Assembly (NCBI RefSeq): GCF_900119795.1
Contig: NZ_LT634361.1
Span: forward strand, 1,240,001 to 1,304,000
Length of the DNA stretch: 64,000 nucleotides
Direction: 5' to 3'
DNA from: Tenacibaculum maritimum NCIMB 2154
Lineage (GTDB): Bacteria > Bacteroidota > Bacteroidia > Flavobacteriales > Flavobacteriaceae
Shown: in pieces, positions 45,454 through 53,308 of the stretch
Numbering within the stretch: position 1 is the first letter of the stretch
How the letters are laid out: each line of letters begins with the position of its first letter
The notes under the pieces: model-generated
The model's database searches: none
Seen by the model: only the letters and a program-made list of their open reading frames with translations
What the model was told of the DNA's origin: nothing
Program-made: the position numbers and the translations under genes

Positions 45454-45720
45454 ATGGCAAGCATAAAAAACTTAAAAAAAGACATTAACTATACGTTAGG
45501 AGATATCATTGAAGAATGCTATGTATGGGAATTGTTAAACCCAAAAGCTGATACTAAAAAATCAGAAGTAATTATAGATGAAGCAATAGCTACTTTTGAT
45601 GCTTTACTGGAAAAAGTAAATGCCAAAGATATAGAAAATAAAAAAGTACATTATAAAGGAATTAGTGCAGAGTTAGAAAGTAAGGCAAGAGAGCTAGTTT
45701 CTAAGGTAAATAGCTTATAA
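45454..45720 (+). CDS. Conserved small hypothetical protein
   Basis: This 88-residue protein is acidic to neutral and helical, with no signal peptide or membrane segment. It reads MASIKNLKKDINYTLGDII, then ECYVWELLNP and a C-terminal helix (ISAELESKARELVSKVN). I do not recognise a characterised family. It has its own -7 box and terminator, so it is a single-gene unit and probably real. The role is unknown. Confidence 0.7.
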   Translation: MASIKNLKKDINYTLGDIIEECYVWELLNPKADTKKSEVIIDEAIATFDALLEKVNAKDIENKKVHYKGISAELESKARELVSKVNSL

Positions 45721-45743
45721 TTATTGAGTTATATATTGTATAG

Positions 45744-45774
45744 AATCCAGTTTTTTTAAACTGGATTTTTTTTT
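45744..45774 (+). terminator. Intrinsic terminator after the 88-residue gene
   Basis: AATCCAGTTT (45744-45753) pairs with AAACTGGATT (45758-45767) around TTTT, followed by a T-run. Confidence 0.88.
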
Positions 45775-45854
45775 AATTTAATTTTAACATTTCAAAAGAG
45801 AATAAAATTTCGTACCTTACGTTTTGTTATTAACTAATCCCCCTAAAGAAAGTT

Positions 45855-46070
45855 ATGGCTAGAGCAATGTTTGAATACACAAAAACGATACTTAGAAAAG
45901 TAAGTTTTAACAGCGATTTATTTTGTAAAGAATTAGAGAAAGCATTACAAAGATTATTACCTTATGAAGTTAATGAGTTAACAATATGGTTAAAAGGGTT
46001 TGTATCTAATAAACCAGAACTCTATGCTTGTATGGCATTGATAGAAATAAAGCAGAAAGAAAAAGTTTAA
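45855..46070 (+). CDS. Conserved small hypothetical protein
   Basis: This 71-residue, mostly helical basic protein has two cysteines (CKELEKALQRL and YACMAL) and no membrane segment or signal peptide. I do not recognise the family. A CCCCC run (45839-45843) lies 11 bases before its ATG, after a near-match -7 box (TTACGTTTTG at 45817-45826, one base too long). Confidence 0.65.
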   Translation: MARAMFEYTKTILRKVSFNSDLFCKELEKALQRLLPYEVNELTIWLKGFVSNKPELYACMALIEIKQKEKV

Positions 46071-46077
46071 CAAAAAA

Positions 46078-46106
46078 AGACAGAGTCTTTTTAAAAAGCT
46101 CTGTCT
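46078..46106 (-). terminator. Terminator of the ECF sigma operon
   Basis: AGACAGAG (46078-46085) pairs with CTCTGTCT (46099-46106), with a further inner stem. The T-run is on the minus-strand 3' side, so it serves the minus-strand operon. Confidence 0.75.
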
Positions 46107-46138
46107 AAGAAAAGGGAAGAGTATTACTAGGAAGCTTT

Positions 46139-46600
46139 TTATTTAAAATTCCTTTTATTACGTAGTTTACGTATAAGTTTCCTATGAAATTCCCTTTCAG
46201 AGATTTCTAGTTTTATGATTTTTTTATAAGAAAGTATCTGAGGAAGTTGGTTATAGAAATTCTCACTAATTTGGTTGATCTGTTGGTTTAAAGATCTAAT
46301 TTTAAAGAAGAGATCTTTAGCTTTACTTTCATTTAGAGCAGCTATACCGCCTTGTTTTGCTATGCGCTTTTTAAGCTTAAATTTACTTTCATGTCGTAAT
46401 TCATTAACTGCTTTATCGTATTTATTATACAAAGGCCAAAATTTAGAAGCTTCTTTTTCGGTCAAATCAAGTCGTTCTGTTAAATAAGCTATTTTATAAG
46501 CACGTATTTTTTCTTTACTTCCTTTTTTAGCTTGCCCCAGCATAGTAGTACGGCATAAAAAAAGTGTAAAAATAATTGTAATAATAGTTGTTTTCCCCAT
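46139..46600 (-). CDS. Exported Spy/CpxP-like protein of the sigma operon
   Basis: This 153-residue protein has a signal peptide (MGKTTIITIIFTLFLC, ending near LGQ), then an all-helical basic body with LDLTEKEASKFWPLYNKYD, a pattern of Spy/CpxP-like or DUF4168-like periplasmic sensors. An ATG at 46621 overlaps the previous stop codon; the ATG at 46600 starts 4 bases after it and directly before the hydrophobic segment. It is the last of three genes with an ECF sigma factor, so a periplasmic stress sensor is a fair inference. Confidence 0.72.
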   Translation of the reverse strand: MGKTTIITIIFTLFLCRTTMLGQAKKGSKEKIRAYKIAYLTERLDLTEKEASKFWPLYNKYDKAVNELRHESKFKLKKRIAKQGGIAALNESKAKDLFFKIRSLNQQINQISENFYNQLPQILSYKKIIKLEISEREFHRKLIRKLRNKRNFK

Positions 46601-46604
46601 AATT

Positions 46605-47126
46605 CTATCGTATTTCGTCAATTAAAGTTGTTGTATTTATATTTTCTAAATAAGTTTCGATATCATGATCTTTAGTAGAATTTAAAAAGTTATCATCATC
46701 AAAATCAGACTGTTCTAAAGTAGTAGCTATTTCATCACTGTCAACGGTTCCATATCCGTTTTCATACCAATTTTCAATATCAATAGCCGTAATTTCATCG
46801 AAAGTAATAGCTTTGCTTCCAAAAGTGAAATAATTAAGCGCAATAAAAAGTAAAACAGAGGCGGCAGCTATCGTGGGAATAAGTTGTCTTACTTTCTGAA
46901 AGAATGTTTGTGCAGGAAATTTTTTTGTCTTGGAAAGGATGTTATCTTCTATAAAGTCAAAGTATTGGGGAGGGGTTTTAAAACCATGTGATTTAGGTAA
47001 ATTTTCTTCTAAGATTTTGCAATAAAAAGAGTCTTCTATAGAATTAAAATATTCATTTTCTATAGAAAACCCTGATGTTATTTTAGGACCAGACAATAAA
47101 TTATTATTTGAATGTTTATTTTCCAT
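46605..47126 (-). CDS. Putative membrane anti-sigma factor
   Basis: This 173-residue protein has a cytoplasmic N-terminal part (about 1-80), one transmembrane segment (IPTIAAASVLLFIALNYF, about 83-100) and an acidic C-terminal part predicted outside the membrane. That topology, directly after an ECF sigma gene (36-base gap), fits an anti-sigma factor. I see no ZAS-type zinc motif (HxxxCxxC), so its way of binding sigma would differ from the classic one. The role is inferred from position and topology. Confidence 0.7.
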   Translation of the reverse strand: MENKHSNNNLLSGPKITSGFSIENEYFNSIEDSFYCKILEENLPKSHGFKTPPQYFDFIEDNILSKTKKFPAQTFFQKVRQLIPTIAAASVLLFIALNYFTFGSKAITFDEITAIDIENWYENGYGTVDSDEIATTLEQSDFDDDNFLNSTKDHDIETYLENINTTTLIDEIR

Positions 47127-47162
47127 GCTTGTTATGCTAAGACTATTGTTATCATAAAAGGT

Positions 47163-47711
47163 TTAATTTGAGTTCGTTTTTATGTATTTTTCAATCTTTT
47201 TAACGGCATGATGATAAGAAGTTTTTAGTGCTCCTATGGAAGTGTCTAAAACATCTGAAATATCACTATATTTCATATTGTCAAAATATTTCATATTAAA
47301 TACTAATTGTTGTTTTCTAGGCAATGTAGCAATTGCTTTTTGCAGAATGAGTTGAATTTCATTTCCAGAAAACCAACTATCGCTTTCTAAGTTAGAAATG
47401 AGTACCTGTTGCATTTCTGAAACGTCAAGATGATTACTTTTTGCTCGTTTATTGATAAAAGTAATGGCTTCATTAGTAGCAATACGATATAGCCAAGAAT
47501 ATAACTTACTTTCTTGATTAAAATTATCTATATTTTTAAAAACCTTAATAAAAGTGTTTTGTAAAACATCATCTGCATCATCGTGAGAAATTACAATTTT
47601 ACGTATATGCCAATACAAACGCTCTTTGTATAAAGATATCAAAGTGCGAAATGCTTGCTCTTTAGTGCTGGCATTTTGTAAGTTGCTTATTAAGGTAATT
47701 TCTTCCGTCAA
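47163..47711 (-). CDS. ECF-type RNA polymerase sigma factor
   Basis: This 182-residue protein has sigma-2 (about 20-90, with DADDVLQNTFIKVFKNID and YSWLYRIATNEAITFI) and sigma-4 (about 125-178, with LPRKQQLVFNMKYFD and a helix-turn-helix ending SIGALKTSYHHAVKKI). It heads an operon with a membrane anti-sigma candidate and an exported Spy-like protein, a common Bacteroidetes arrangement for envelope stress. The target promoters are unknown. Confidence 0.93.
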   Translation of the reverse strand: MTEEITLISNLQNASTKEQAFRTLISLYKERLYWHIRKIVISHDDADDVLQNTFIKVFKNIDNFNQESKLYSWLYRIATNEAITFINKRAKSNHLDVSEMQQVLISNLESDSWFSGNEIQLILQKAIATLPRKQQLVFNMKYFDNMKYSDISDVLDTSIGALKTSYHHAVKKIEKYIKTNSN

Positions 47712-47777
47712 TTGATTGGTTTTGGTATTAGACTTTCAAAAAATGTAAAGGTTTAAAAATATAACTACATTTTATGA

Positions 47778-47808
47778 AAAAAGGAGAACTTTTTACGTTC
47801 TCCTTTTT
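47778..47808 (-). terminator. Intrinsic terminator of the 479-residue protein gene
   Basis: AAAAAGGAGAAC (47778-47789) pairs with GTTCTCCTTTTT (47797-47808). It lies just past the stop on the minus strand. Confidence 0.85.
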
Positions 47809-47818
47809 ATTTTTAAAT

Positions 47819-49258
47819 TTAGCTTCTTCTACGAGACCCAAACAGTCTATTACTTTTAATCGTTTCAGGAATTCCTTTCGGCAACATTTCTTCCCATCCA
47901 TCATCATCATTTTTAATCATTTTCAGTACTTTTCTAGAGAAAATGTGTAGAATTTCTGGGTCAAAATCTTTAATATCAACAAGCCTTCCGTTATGTTTGA
48001 AAAACTTGTAGAGTTCTTTCATACGAGGATGAACTTTTAAGTTTTCACTAGTAATAAACTCTCCTGTTTCCTTTTCTTTATAGGGGTACATATATACTTT
48101 TAAGTCTTTATAAAAAAGCTTACCAAAGGCTTCTAATATTCCGCCACTTACATTTCTATAGTATTTTTCATCAAAAATTTGGATAAGGTTATAAACTCCC
48201 ATAGCCAAGGCCATACGTTCTTTAGTAAATTCGCTAAAATATTCTACGAGTTTATAATATTCTTGGAAGTTGGTAATCATTACATTTTGACCTAATGAGC
48301 AAAGTAATTCTGCTCGATCTAAAAAGTCTCTTTCATTAATTTCTCCTTCCGCACGTAAGTTGCTAAGTGTAATTTCAAAGATAATTTGAGATTTTTTAGG
48401 ATTTACTTTGTTTTCACTAAAGAAAAGCTCCTTAGATTTTTCAAACATATCCATATTAACTTTAGTTACAGGTCTAAAGCTACCGCGTAAGGCTAATATG
48501 TTTTTTTTGTAAAGAACTTGAGCTGGTAATAAATTATTTCCATCAGGACCAAACATCACAGCGTTGGTCATCCCATTTTTAACTAATTGTAAACTCATCA
48601 AACGATTATCTACATAGGTAAAACGAGGTCCAGAGAAATTAATCATGTCAATTTCTAATTTATCATGATCTATATTGTCATAGAATGATTTTACCAAATC
48701 TTTAGGATTATCATTCATATAAAAGGCTCCGTAGATAAGGTTAACCCCTAAAACACCAAGAGTTTCTTGTTGTGCTCTAGCTTCTGTTTCCTTAAAACGA
48801 AGGTGTAATACAATTTCATTATAATCTTCTAAAGGATCTAATTGGAATCGAATACCTACCCATCCATGACCTTTAAACTTTTTTGAAAAGTTAATAGTGG
48901 CCACTGTATTGGCATAACTAAAAAATAATTTGTCAGGATGCTTTGTTCTTGTTAATCTTTCTTCTATTAAATCTATTTCATGAGCTAGCATTTTTTTTAA
49001 GCGAGGTTCGGTAACATAGCGTTGATCTACTTCAATACCGTAAATAGCATCTGAAAAATCTTTATCGTAAGCACTCATTGCCTTTGCAATTGTACCAGAT
49101 GCACCGCCCGCTCTAAAAAAGTTACGAACGGTTTCTTGACCTGCTCCAATTTCAGCAAAGGTTCCATAAATATTTGCATTTAAATTGATTCTTAATGCCT
49201 TACTTCTAGTAGTAGGTACGCTACTAATTTTCTTATCTCCTTTTAAAGTAATTGCCAT
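47819..49258 (-). CDS. Conserved protein of unknown function, 479 residues
   Basis: The N-terminal block FAEIGAGQETVRNFFRAGG and GTIAKAMSAYDKDFSDAIYG is a strongly conserved signature seen in cytoplasmic proteins from many phyla, often annotated as TonB-dependent receptor or nicotinate-nucleotide adenylyltransferase; neither label fits what I see, since there is no signal peptide, barrel or HxGH motif. The start at 49312 lies upstream of a -7 box (TACTTTTG, 49288-49281), so I use the ATG at 49258, giving MAITLKGDKK. It has its own promoter and terminator. The function is unknown. Confidence 0.75.
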   Translation of the reverse strand: MAITLKGDKKISSVPTTRSKALRINLNANIYGTFAEIGAGQETVRNFFRAGGASGTIAKAMSAYDKDFSDAIYGIEVDQRYVTEPRLKKMLAHEIDLIEERLTRTKHPDKLFFSYANTVATINFSKKFKGHGWVGIRFQLDPLEDYNEIVLHLRFKETEARAQQETLGVLGVNLIYGAFYMNDNPKDLVKSFYDNIDHDKLEIDMINFSGPRFTYVDNRLMSLQLVKNGMTNAVMFGPDGNNLLPAQVLYKKNILALRGSFRPVTKVNMDMFEKSKELFFSENKVNPKKSQIIFEITLSNLRAEGEINERDFLDRAELLCSLGQNVMITNFQEYYKLVEYFSEFTKERMALAMGVYNLIQIFDEKYYRNVSGGILEAFGKLFYKDLKVYMYPYKEKETGEFITSENLKVHPRMKELYKFFKHNGRLVDIKDFDPEILHIFSRKVLKMIKNDDDGWEEMLPKGIPETIKSNRLFGSRRRS

Positions 49259-49280
49259 TTGGTTGTTTTTATAACTGGGG

Positions 49281-49288
49281 CAAAAGTA
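49281..49288 (-). promoter_or_regulatory. -7 box of the 479-residue protein gene
   Basis: On the minus strand, TACTTTTG fits TAnnTTTG and lies 22 bases before the ATG at 49258, which decides the start. Confidence 0.55.
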
Positions 49289-49321
49289 GTAAAATAAAGA
49301 GCTATCAGTCAATTTTTATAT

Positions 49322-49329
49322 TACTTTTG
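49322..49329 (+). promoter_or_regulatory. -7 box of the MBL-fold hydrolase gene
   Basis: TACTTTTG fits TAnnTTTG and ends 8 bases before the ATG, so the mRNA would be nearly leaderless. Confidence 0.5.
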
Positions 49330-49337
49330 TCCTAATT

Positions 49338-50099
49338 ATGAAGATAACTTTTTTAGGAACAGGAACCTCTCAAGGAATACCAATGATAGCCAATAATCAT
49401 CCGGTGTGCTTATCTGAAGATGCAAAAGATAAGAGATTACGGTCTTCAATTATGATTTCATGGGGTAATTATAATTATGTTATAGATTGTGGACCTGATT
49501 TTAGACAGCAAATGTTACGAGAAAAAGTTCAATCGATAAATGGTATTTTATTTACACATGAACATTCAGATCATACTGCTGGTTTTGATGATATTAGACC
49601 TTATTGTTTTCAAATAGGAGAAATGCCTATTTATGGAACAAGCCAAGTGTTTAAAAGTTTGGAGAAGAGGTTTGAATATATTTTTGCTACAGAAAACCGT
49701 TACCCAGGAGCTCCCACAGTCGTAAAAAATAGTATTAATGAATCTCCATTTTATTTAGGAGAGGTAAAGGTTACCCCTGTAAAAGTTATGCATGGTAAAT
49801 TGCCAGTAACGGCTTATAGATTTGGAAATGTAGCTTATTTAACGGATGTAAAAACAGTAGAAAAGAAAGAAAAAGAGAAGCTTTTGGACTTGGACGTTTT
49901 GATAGTGAATGCATTGCGATTAGAGACGCACCCTACGCATCTTAATTTGGAAGAGGCTTTAAGTTTAATAGAAGAGTTAAATCCCAAAAAGGCATATTTA
50001 ACTCATATTTCGCATAAATTAGGATTTCATAAAAGGGTACAGGAAACATTGCCTAATAACATTTTTTTGGCATTTGATGGTTTGCAAATCACATTATAG
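49338..50099 (+). CDS. MBL-fold metallo-hydrolase, PhnP-like
   Basis: This 253-residue cytoplasmic protein starts MKITFLGTGTSQGIPM and has the zinc-site motif FTHEHSDHTAGFDDIR, the later HIS in YLTHISHKLGFH, and a conserved cysteine in NHPVC. It resembles PhnP-type phosphodiesterases (cyclic phosphates), but no phn genes are nearby and the substrate is unknown. The RNase Z-like label would also fit loosely. The mRNA appears nearly leaderless. Confidence 0.85.
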   Translation: MKITFLGTGTSQGIPMIANNHPVCLSEDAKDKRLRSSIMISWGNYNYVIDCGPDFRQQMLREKVQSINGILFTHEHSDHTAGFDDIRPYCFQIGEMPIYGTSQVFKSLEKRFEYIFATENRYPGAPTVVKNSINESPFYLGEVKVTPVKVMHGKLPVTAYRFGNVAYLTDVKTVEKKEKEKLLDLDVLIVNALRLETHPTHLNLEEALSLIEELNPKKAYLTHISHKLGFHKRVQETLPNNIFLAFDGLQITL

Positions 50100-50338
50100 C
50101 ATAGGCAAATTCGTTTGGCTTTTTCTCACAACGTAGCTAAGGTTATGTTACTCAAAAAAGACTTCATTAAGGCAAAAAAAACTAAATTTTAGCTTCAAAA
50201 CAAAAAGTTGAAATCGCTTCAATAAGATGAGGTTATGTATTTAAAAATTCTATAAGCGTATTAATTATTACATTCTTAAAAAGTTTGGAGATCTTATTAG
50301 CAATTGTATTTTTACCGCATAAATTATTATAGATCTTT

Positions 50339-51097
50339 ATGAAAATCATTATATCTCCAGCAAAATCATTGGATTTTGAAACAAAAGTGTCAACAACTTT
50401 ACATACACAGCCTCAGTTTAAAGAAAAATCTGAAAAGCTTAATAAGAAGTTGAAAACATTATCTAGAAAAGAATTATCAGAGTTAATGAAAATTTCTGAT
50501 GATTTAGCGGCAATGAATTATGATAGAAATCAAGTTTGGGCGCTACCTTTTTCTTTGGAAAATGCGAAACAGGCAGTTTATGCATTTACAGGAGAAGTAT
50601 ATAGAGGAATTGATGTGGCGTCTTTAGATAATGAGAAGTTTCCAATATTGCAAGACCGATTACGTATATTGTCAGGATTATACGGAATGTTAAAGCCATT
50701 AGATTTAATACAACCGTATCGATTAGAAATGGGAACTCGTTTAAAAGTTGGAGAAAAAGAAAACTTATATAAATTTTGGGGAGACGATATTGTAGAAGCT
50801 TTAAATAGAGAAATACCAGATGATGAATTATTCGTAAACTTAGCAAGTACTGAGTATTTTAAAGTAATACCGAAAAAGAAGCTTAAGGTTCCAATAATTA
50901 CACCTGTATTTAAAGATTTGAAAAATGGAGAGTATAAAATGATCATGACTTTTGCAAAGAAAGCAAGAGGTATGATGGTTCGTTATATAATAGATAATAA
51001 TATAACTACTTTGGAAGGTTTAAAAGGATTTAATATTGGAAATTATGGCTTCTCTTCTGAAATGTCAACAGAAACGGAGTTAGTTTTTATAAGATAA
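50339..51097 (+). CDS. yaaA: Peroxide stress protein YaaA
   Basis: This 252-residue protein of the YaaA/DUF328 family has MKIIISPAKSLDFE at the start, YDRNQVWALPFSLENAKQAVYAF, LRILSGLYGMLKPLDLIQPYRLEMGT-like segments and MTFAKKARGMMVRYI. In E. coli YaaA limits free iron during peroxide stress. The 239 bases upstream hold no gene I can see. Confidence 0.93.
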   Translation: MKIIISPAKSLDFETKVSTTLHTQPQFKEKSEKLNKKLKTLSRKELSELMKISDDLAAMNYDRNQVWALPFSLENAKQAVYAFTGEVYRGIDVASLDNEKFPILQDRLRILSGLYGMLKPLDLIQPYRLEMGTRLKVGEKENLYKFWGDDIVEALNREIPDDELFVNLASTEYFKVIPKKKLKVPIITPVFKDLKNGEYKMIMTFAKKARGMMVRYIIDNNITTLEGLKGFNIGNYGFSSEMSTETELVFIR

Positions 51098-51106
51098 AAA
51101 TAATAG

Positions 51107-51147
51107 AATGATTCACTATTAACAACATATGTTAATAGTGAATCATT
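51107..51147. terminator. Bidirectional terminator between yaaA and sdaA
   Basis: A perfect 17-bp stem (51107-51123 with 51131-51147) closes a 7-base loop between convergent genes. Confidence 0.85.
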
Positions 51148-51153
51148 TAAATT

Positions 51154-52578
51154 TTAGCAGTCGGCTAGCCCAACTGTAATAGCAAGACCTCCTTCTGAAG
51201 TTTCTTTGTAATTACGGTTCATATCTTTTGCAGTTTCCCACATTGTATCAATTACTTTATCTAGAGGTACTTTAGCTGTTTTAGGATCGCAGTCTAATGC
51301 CAGTTCAGCGGCATTAATAGCTTTGATAGCTCCCATTGCATTTCGTTCAATACAAGGAACTTGTACCAGTCCACCAATAGGGTCGCAAGTCAAACCTAAA
51401 TGATGCTCCATTGCAATTTCTGCGGCAACTAGGCATTGAGAAGGGGTTCCGCCTAATAGTTCGGTTAAAGCGGCTGCGGCCATTGCTGAAGAAACGCCAA
51501 TTTCAGCTTGGCACCCGCCCATGGCAGCAGATATGGTTGCATTCTTTTTAAAAATACTCCCTATTTCACCAGCAACGAGTAAGAATTTTTTAATGTGTTG
51601 AATATCGGCTTGGTGGTTTTCAATAACCAAATAGTACATCAGAACGGCAGGAATAACCCCTGCGCTGCCATTAGTAGGAGCTGTTACCACCCTTCCCAGA
51701 GAGGCATTCACTTCATTTACTGATAAAGCAAAGCAACTGACCCATTTTAGTATTTCTCTAAATTTGACTTCTGTATTTCTGATGGCAGAAATCCATTCGT
51801 CAGCATTGTTATAAGAGGCATTTTTAATTAGTTTTTGATGCGTGTCAAAAGCTCTTCTTTTTACATTCAATCCTCCAGGAAGTATGCCTTCTGTATGACA
51901 ACCTATATACATACATTCAAGCATGGTGTCCCATACCCGTTTTAATTCGTTATTAATTTCATGTTCTGTTTTTAAGACTAATTCATTTCTAAAAACGATT
52001 TCTGAAATTGATTTTCCTTCTTTTTTACAATATGCCTCTAATTGAGTAGCTTTGTTTATAGGGAAAGGAAAATTATCTTTAGTGATTTCTATTTCTTCGA
52101 CGCCTTCTGTTTTTTCTTGAATAACAAAACCTCCTCCAATAGAATAATAAGTTTCAGTAGAAATTTCATTTCCTTTAGAGAAACCTCTAAATGTTAACCC
52201 ATTTGAGTGGAAAGGTAAAAAATCTTTATTAAAAACTACATTATCAGTAGAGAAAGAAAGTTCTTTTTCTGCATTGAATGATAGTGTATTTGTTTTTTTT
52301 ATTTTTTCAATGATAAGATCGATGTCATTAATAGGGATATATTCAGGATCTGTTCCACTTAGTCCTAACAAAACGGATAAATCAGTAGCGTGTCCTTTTC
52401 CTGTTAAAGATAAAGAGCCATATAAATCTATTCGAATGCCTGTAATTGCATCAAAAATAGCGTCCTTTTTAAGCTTTTGAATCCATTGTTGAGCAGCTCT
52501 CCAAGGGCCTAAAGTATGTGAGCTTGATGGACCAACACCAATCTTTAGCATGTCAAATACACTAATAAATTGCGACAT
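51154..52578 (-). CDS. sdaA: L-serine ammonia-lyase (iron-sulfur dependent)
   Basis: This 474-residue single-chain enzyme deaminates L-serine to pyruvate. The N-terminal beta domain has SVFDMLKIGVGPSSSHTLGP. The C-terminal alpha domain has NGSAGVIPAVL, GGCQAEIGVSSAMAA and GLTCDPIGGLVQVPCIERN, with the cysteines expected to hold the 4Fe-4S cluster. The length is normal. It has its own minus-strand -7 box (TATTTTTG at 52609-52602) and a shared terminator with convergent yaaA. Confidence 0.95.
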   Translation of the reverse strand: MSQFISVFDMLKIGVGPSSSHTLGPWRAAQQWIQKLKKDAIFDAITGIRIDLYGSLSLTGKGHATDLSVLLGLSGTDPEYIPINDIDLIIEKIKKTNTLSFNAEKELSFSTDNVVFNKDFLPFHSNGLTFRGFSKGNEISTETYYSIGGGFVIQEKTEGVEEIEITKDNFPFPINKATQLEAYCKKEGKSISEIVFRNELVLKTEHEINNELKRVWDTMLECMYIGCHTEGILPGGLNVKRRAFDTHQKLIKNASYNNADEWISAIRNTEVKFREILKWVSCFALSVNEVNASLGRVVTAPTNGSAGVIPAVLMYYLVIENHQADIQHIKKFLLVAGEIGSIFKKNATISAAMGGCQAEIGVSSAMAAAALTELLGGTPSQCLVAAEIAMEHHLGLTCDPIGGLVQVPCIERNAMGAIKAINAAELALDCDPKTAKVPLDKVIDTMWETAKDMNRNYKETSEGGLAITVGLADC

Positions 52579-52601
52579 AAAATTTAGTTTGTTTGTAGGC
52601 G

Positions 52602-52609
52602 CAAAAATA
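52602..52609 (-). promoter_or_regulatory. -7 box of sdaA
   Basis: On the minus strand, TATTTTTG fits TAnnTTTG and lies 23 bases before the sdaA ATG. Confidence 0.5.
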
Positions 52610-52611
52610 AA

Positions 52612-52647
52612 AAAATCTCGTACCGATTTAACACAGTACGAGATTTT
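52612..52647 (-). terminator. Terminator of the DUF2853 gene
   Basis: AAAATCTCGTAC (52612-52623) pairs with GTACGAGATTTT (52636-52647); on the minus strand a T-run follows. Confidence 0.85.
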
Positions 52648-52667
52648 ATTTGAATAGCAATAGCGTA

Positions 52668-53009
52668 CTACATTCCGTACACAGATTCCTTGTTAAACTC
52701 TTTAACTAGTAAATAGTAAACAACAGCTCTATATTTACTTCTCTCAGATTTTCCTATTTTATCAACTACTTTAGCAATAGCATCATCTAATTTAGGACTA
52801 TCTGATAAGCCTAACTTCTTGATTAAGAAGTTTTTCTTCACAGTTTCTAATTCTTTTGGGTCTGATCCTGATACAGTTTCAGCATCTCTCTTATAAATAG
52901 ATGGACCTAAGCCTTTGGTTACAGCTTTTAATAAATCTGCATCAAAACTCATGTTTTTATCATCCATAAAATTTTTGTACAATGCTACCTTTTCGTCAAA
53001 TTTACTCAT
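52668..53009 (-). CDS. DUF2853 family protein
   Basis: This 113-residue helical protein has the family pattern MSKFDEKVALYKNFM, then VTKGLGPSIYKRDAETV and FLIKKLGL, ending SKYRAVVYYLLVKEF. DUF2853 members have no known function. A -7 box (TACATTTG, 53057-53050 on the minus strand) and a terminator enclose it, so it is a single-gene unit. Confidence 0.88.
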   Translation of the reverse strand: MSKFDEKVALYKNFMDDKNMSFDADLLKAVTKGLGPSIYKRDAETVSGSDPKELETVKKNFLIKKLGLSDSPKLDDAIAKVVDKIGKSERSKYRAVVYYLLVKEFNKESVYGM

Positions 53010-53049
53010 GCTTTTTGTTTAAATAGGTTAATTCTTTTTTGTCACTTCT

Positions 53050-53057
53050 CAAATGTA
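53050..53057 (-). promoter_or_regulatory. -7 box of the DUF2853 gene
   Basis: On the minus strand, TACATTTG fits TAnnTTTG and lies 40 bases before the ATG. Confidence 0.5.
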
Positions 53058-53308
53058 GTAAAAATAATAAATATTACCAATAGAGAATTTTATACACTGG
53101 TTAGACGCATAATTCCATGAAAAGTCACAATGTTAATTAAATTGTTGAAAAGAATTTTTGTAACTTTAAAACAGGTATAACAGATATAGTACATTTAAAT
53201 ATAATTTAAGTGTATAAGAACCTGAATTGGGTAAAATAGATTGTTGAACGCTTTTAAGCAGTTAGATTTTTATGATCAAATGCTATAAGGTATTAAAACT
53301 CAAAGCCT

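Noticed and set aside
49259..49312. Upstream start for the 479-residue protein
   Set aside because: A minus-strand -7 box at 49288-49281 lies between it and the ATG at 49258.
50100..50338. Possible small gene before yaaA
   Set aside because: The only frames are under 20 codons and carry no recognisable motif.
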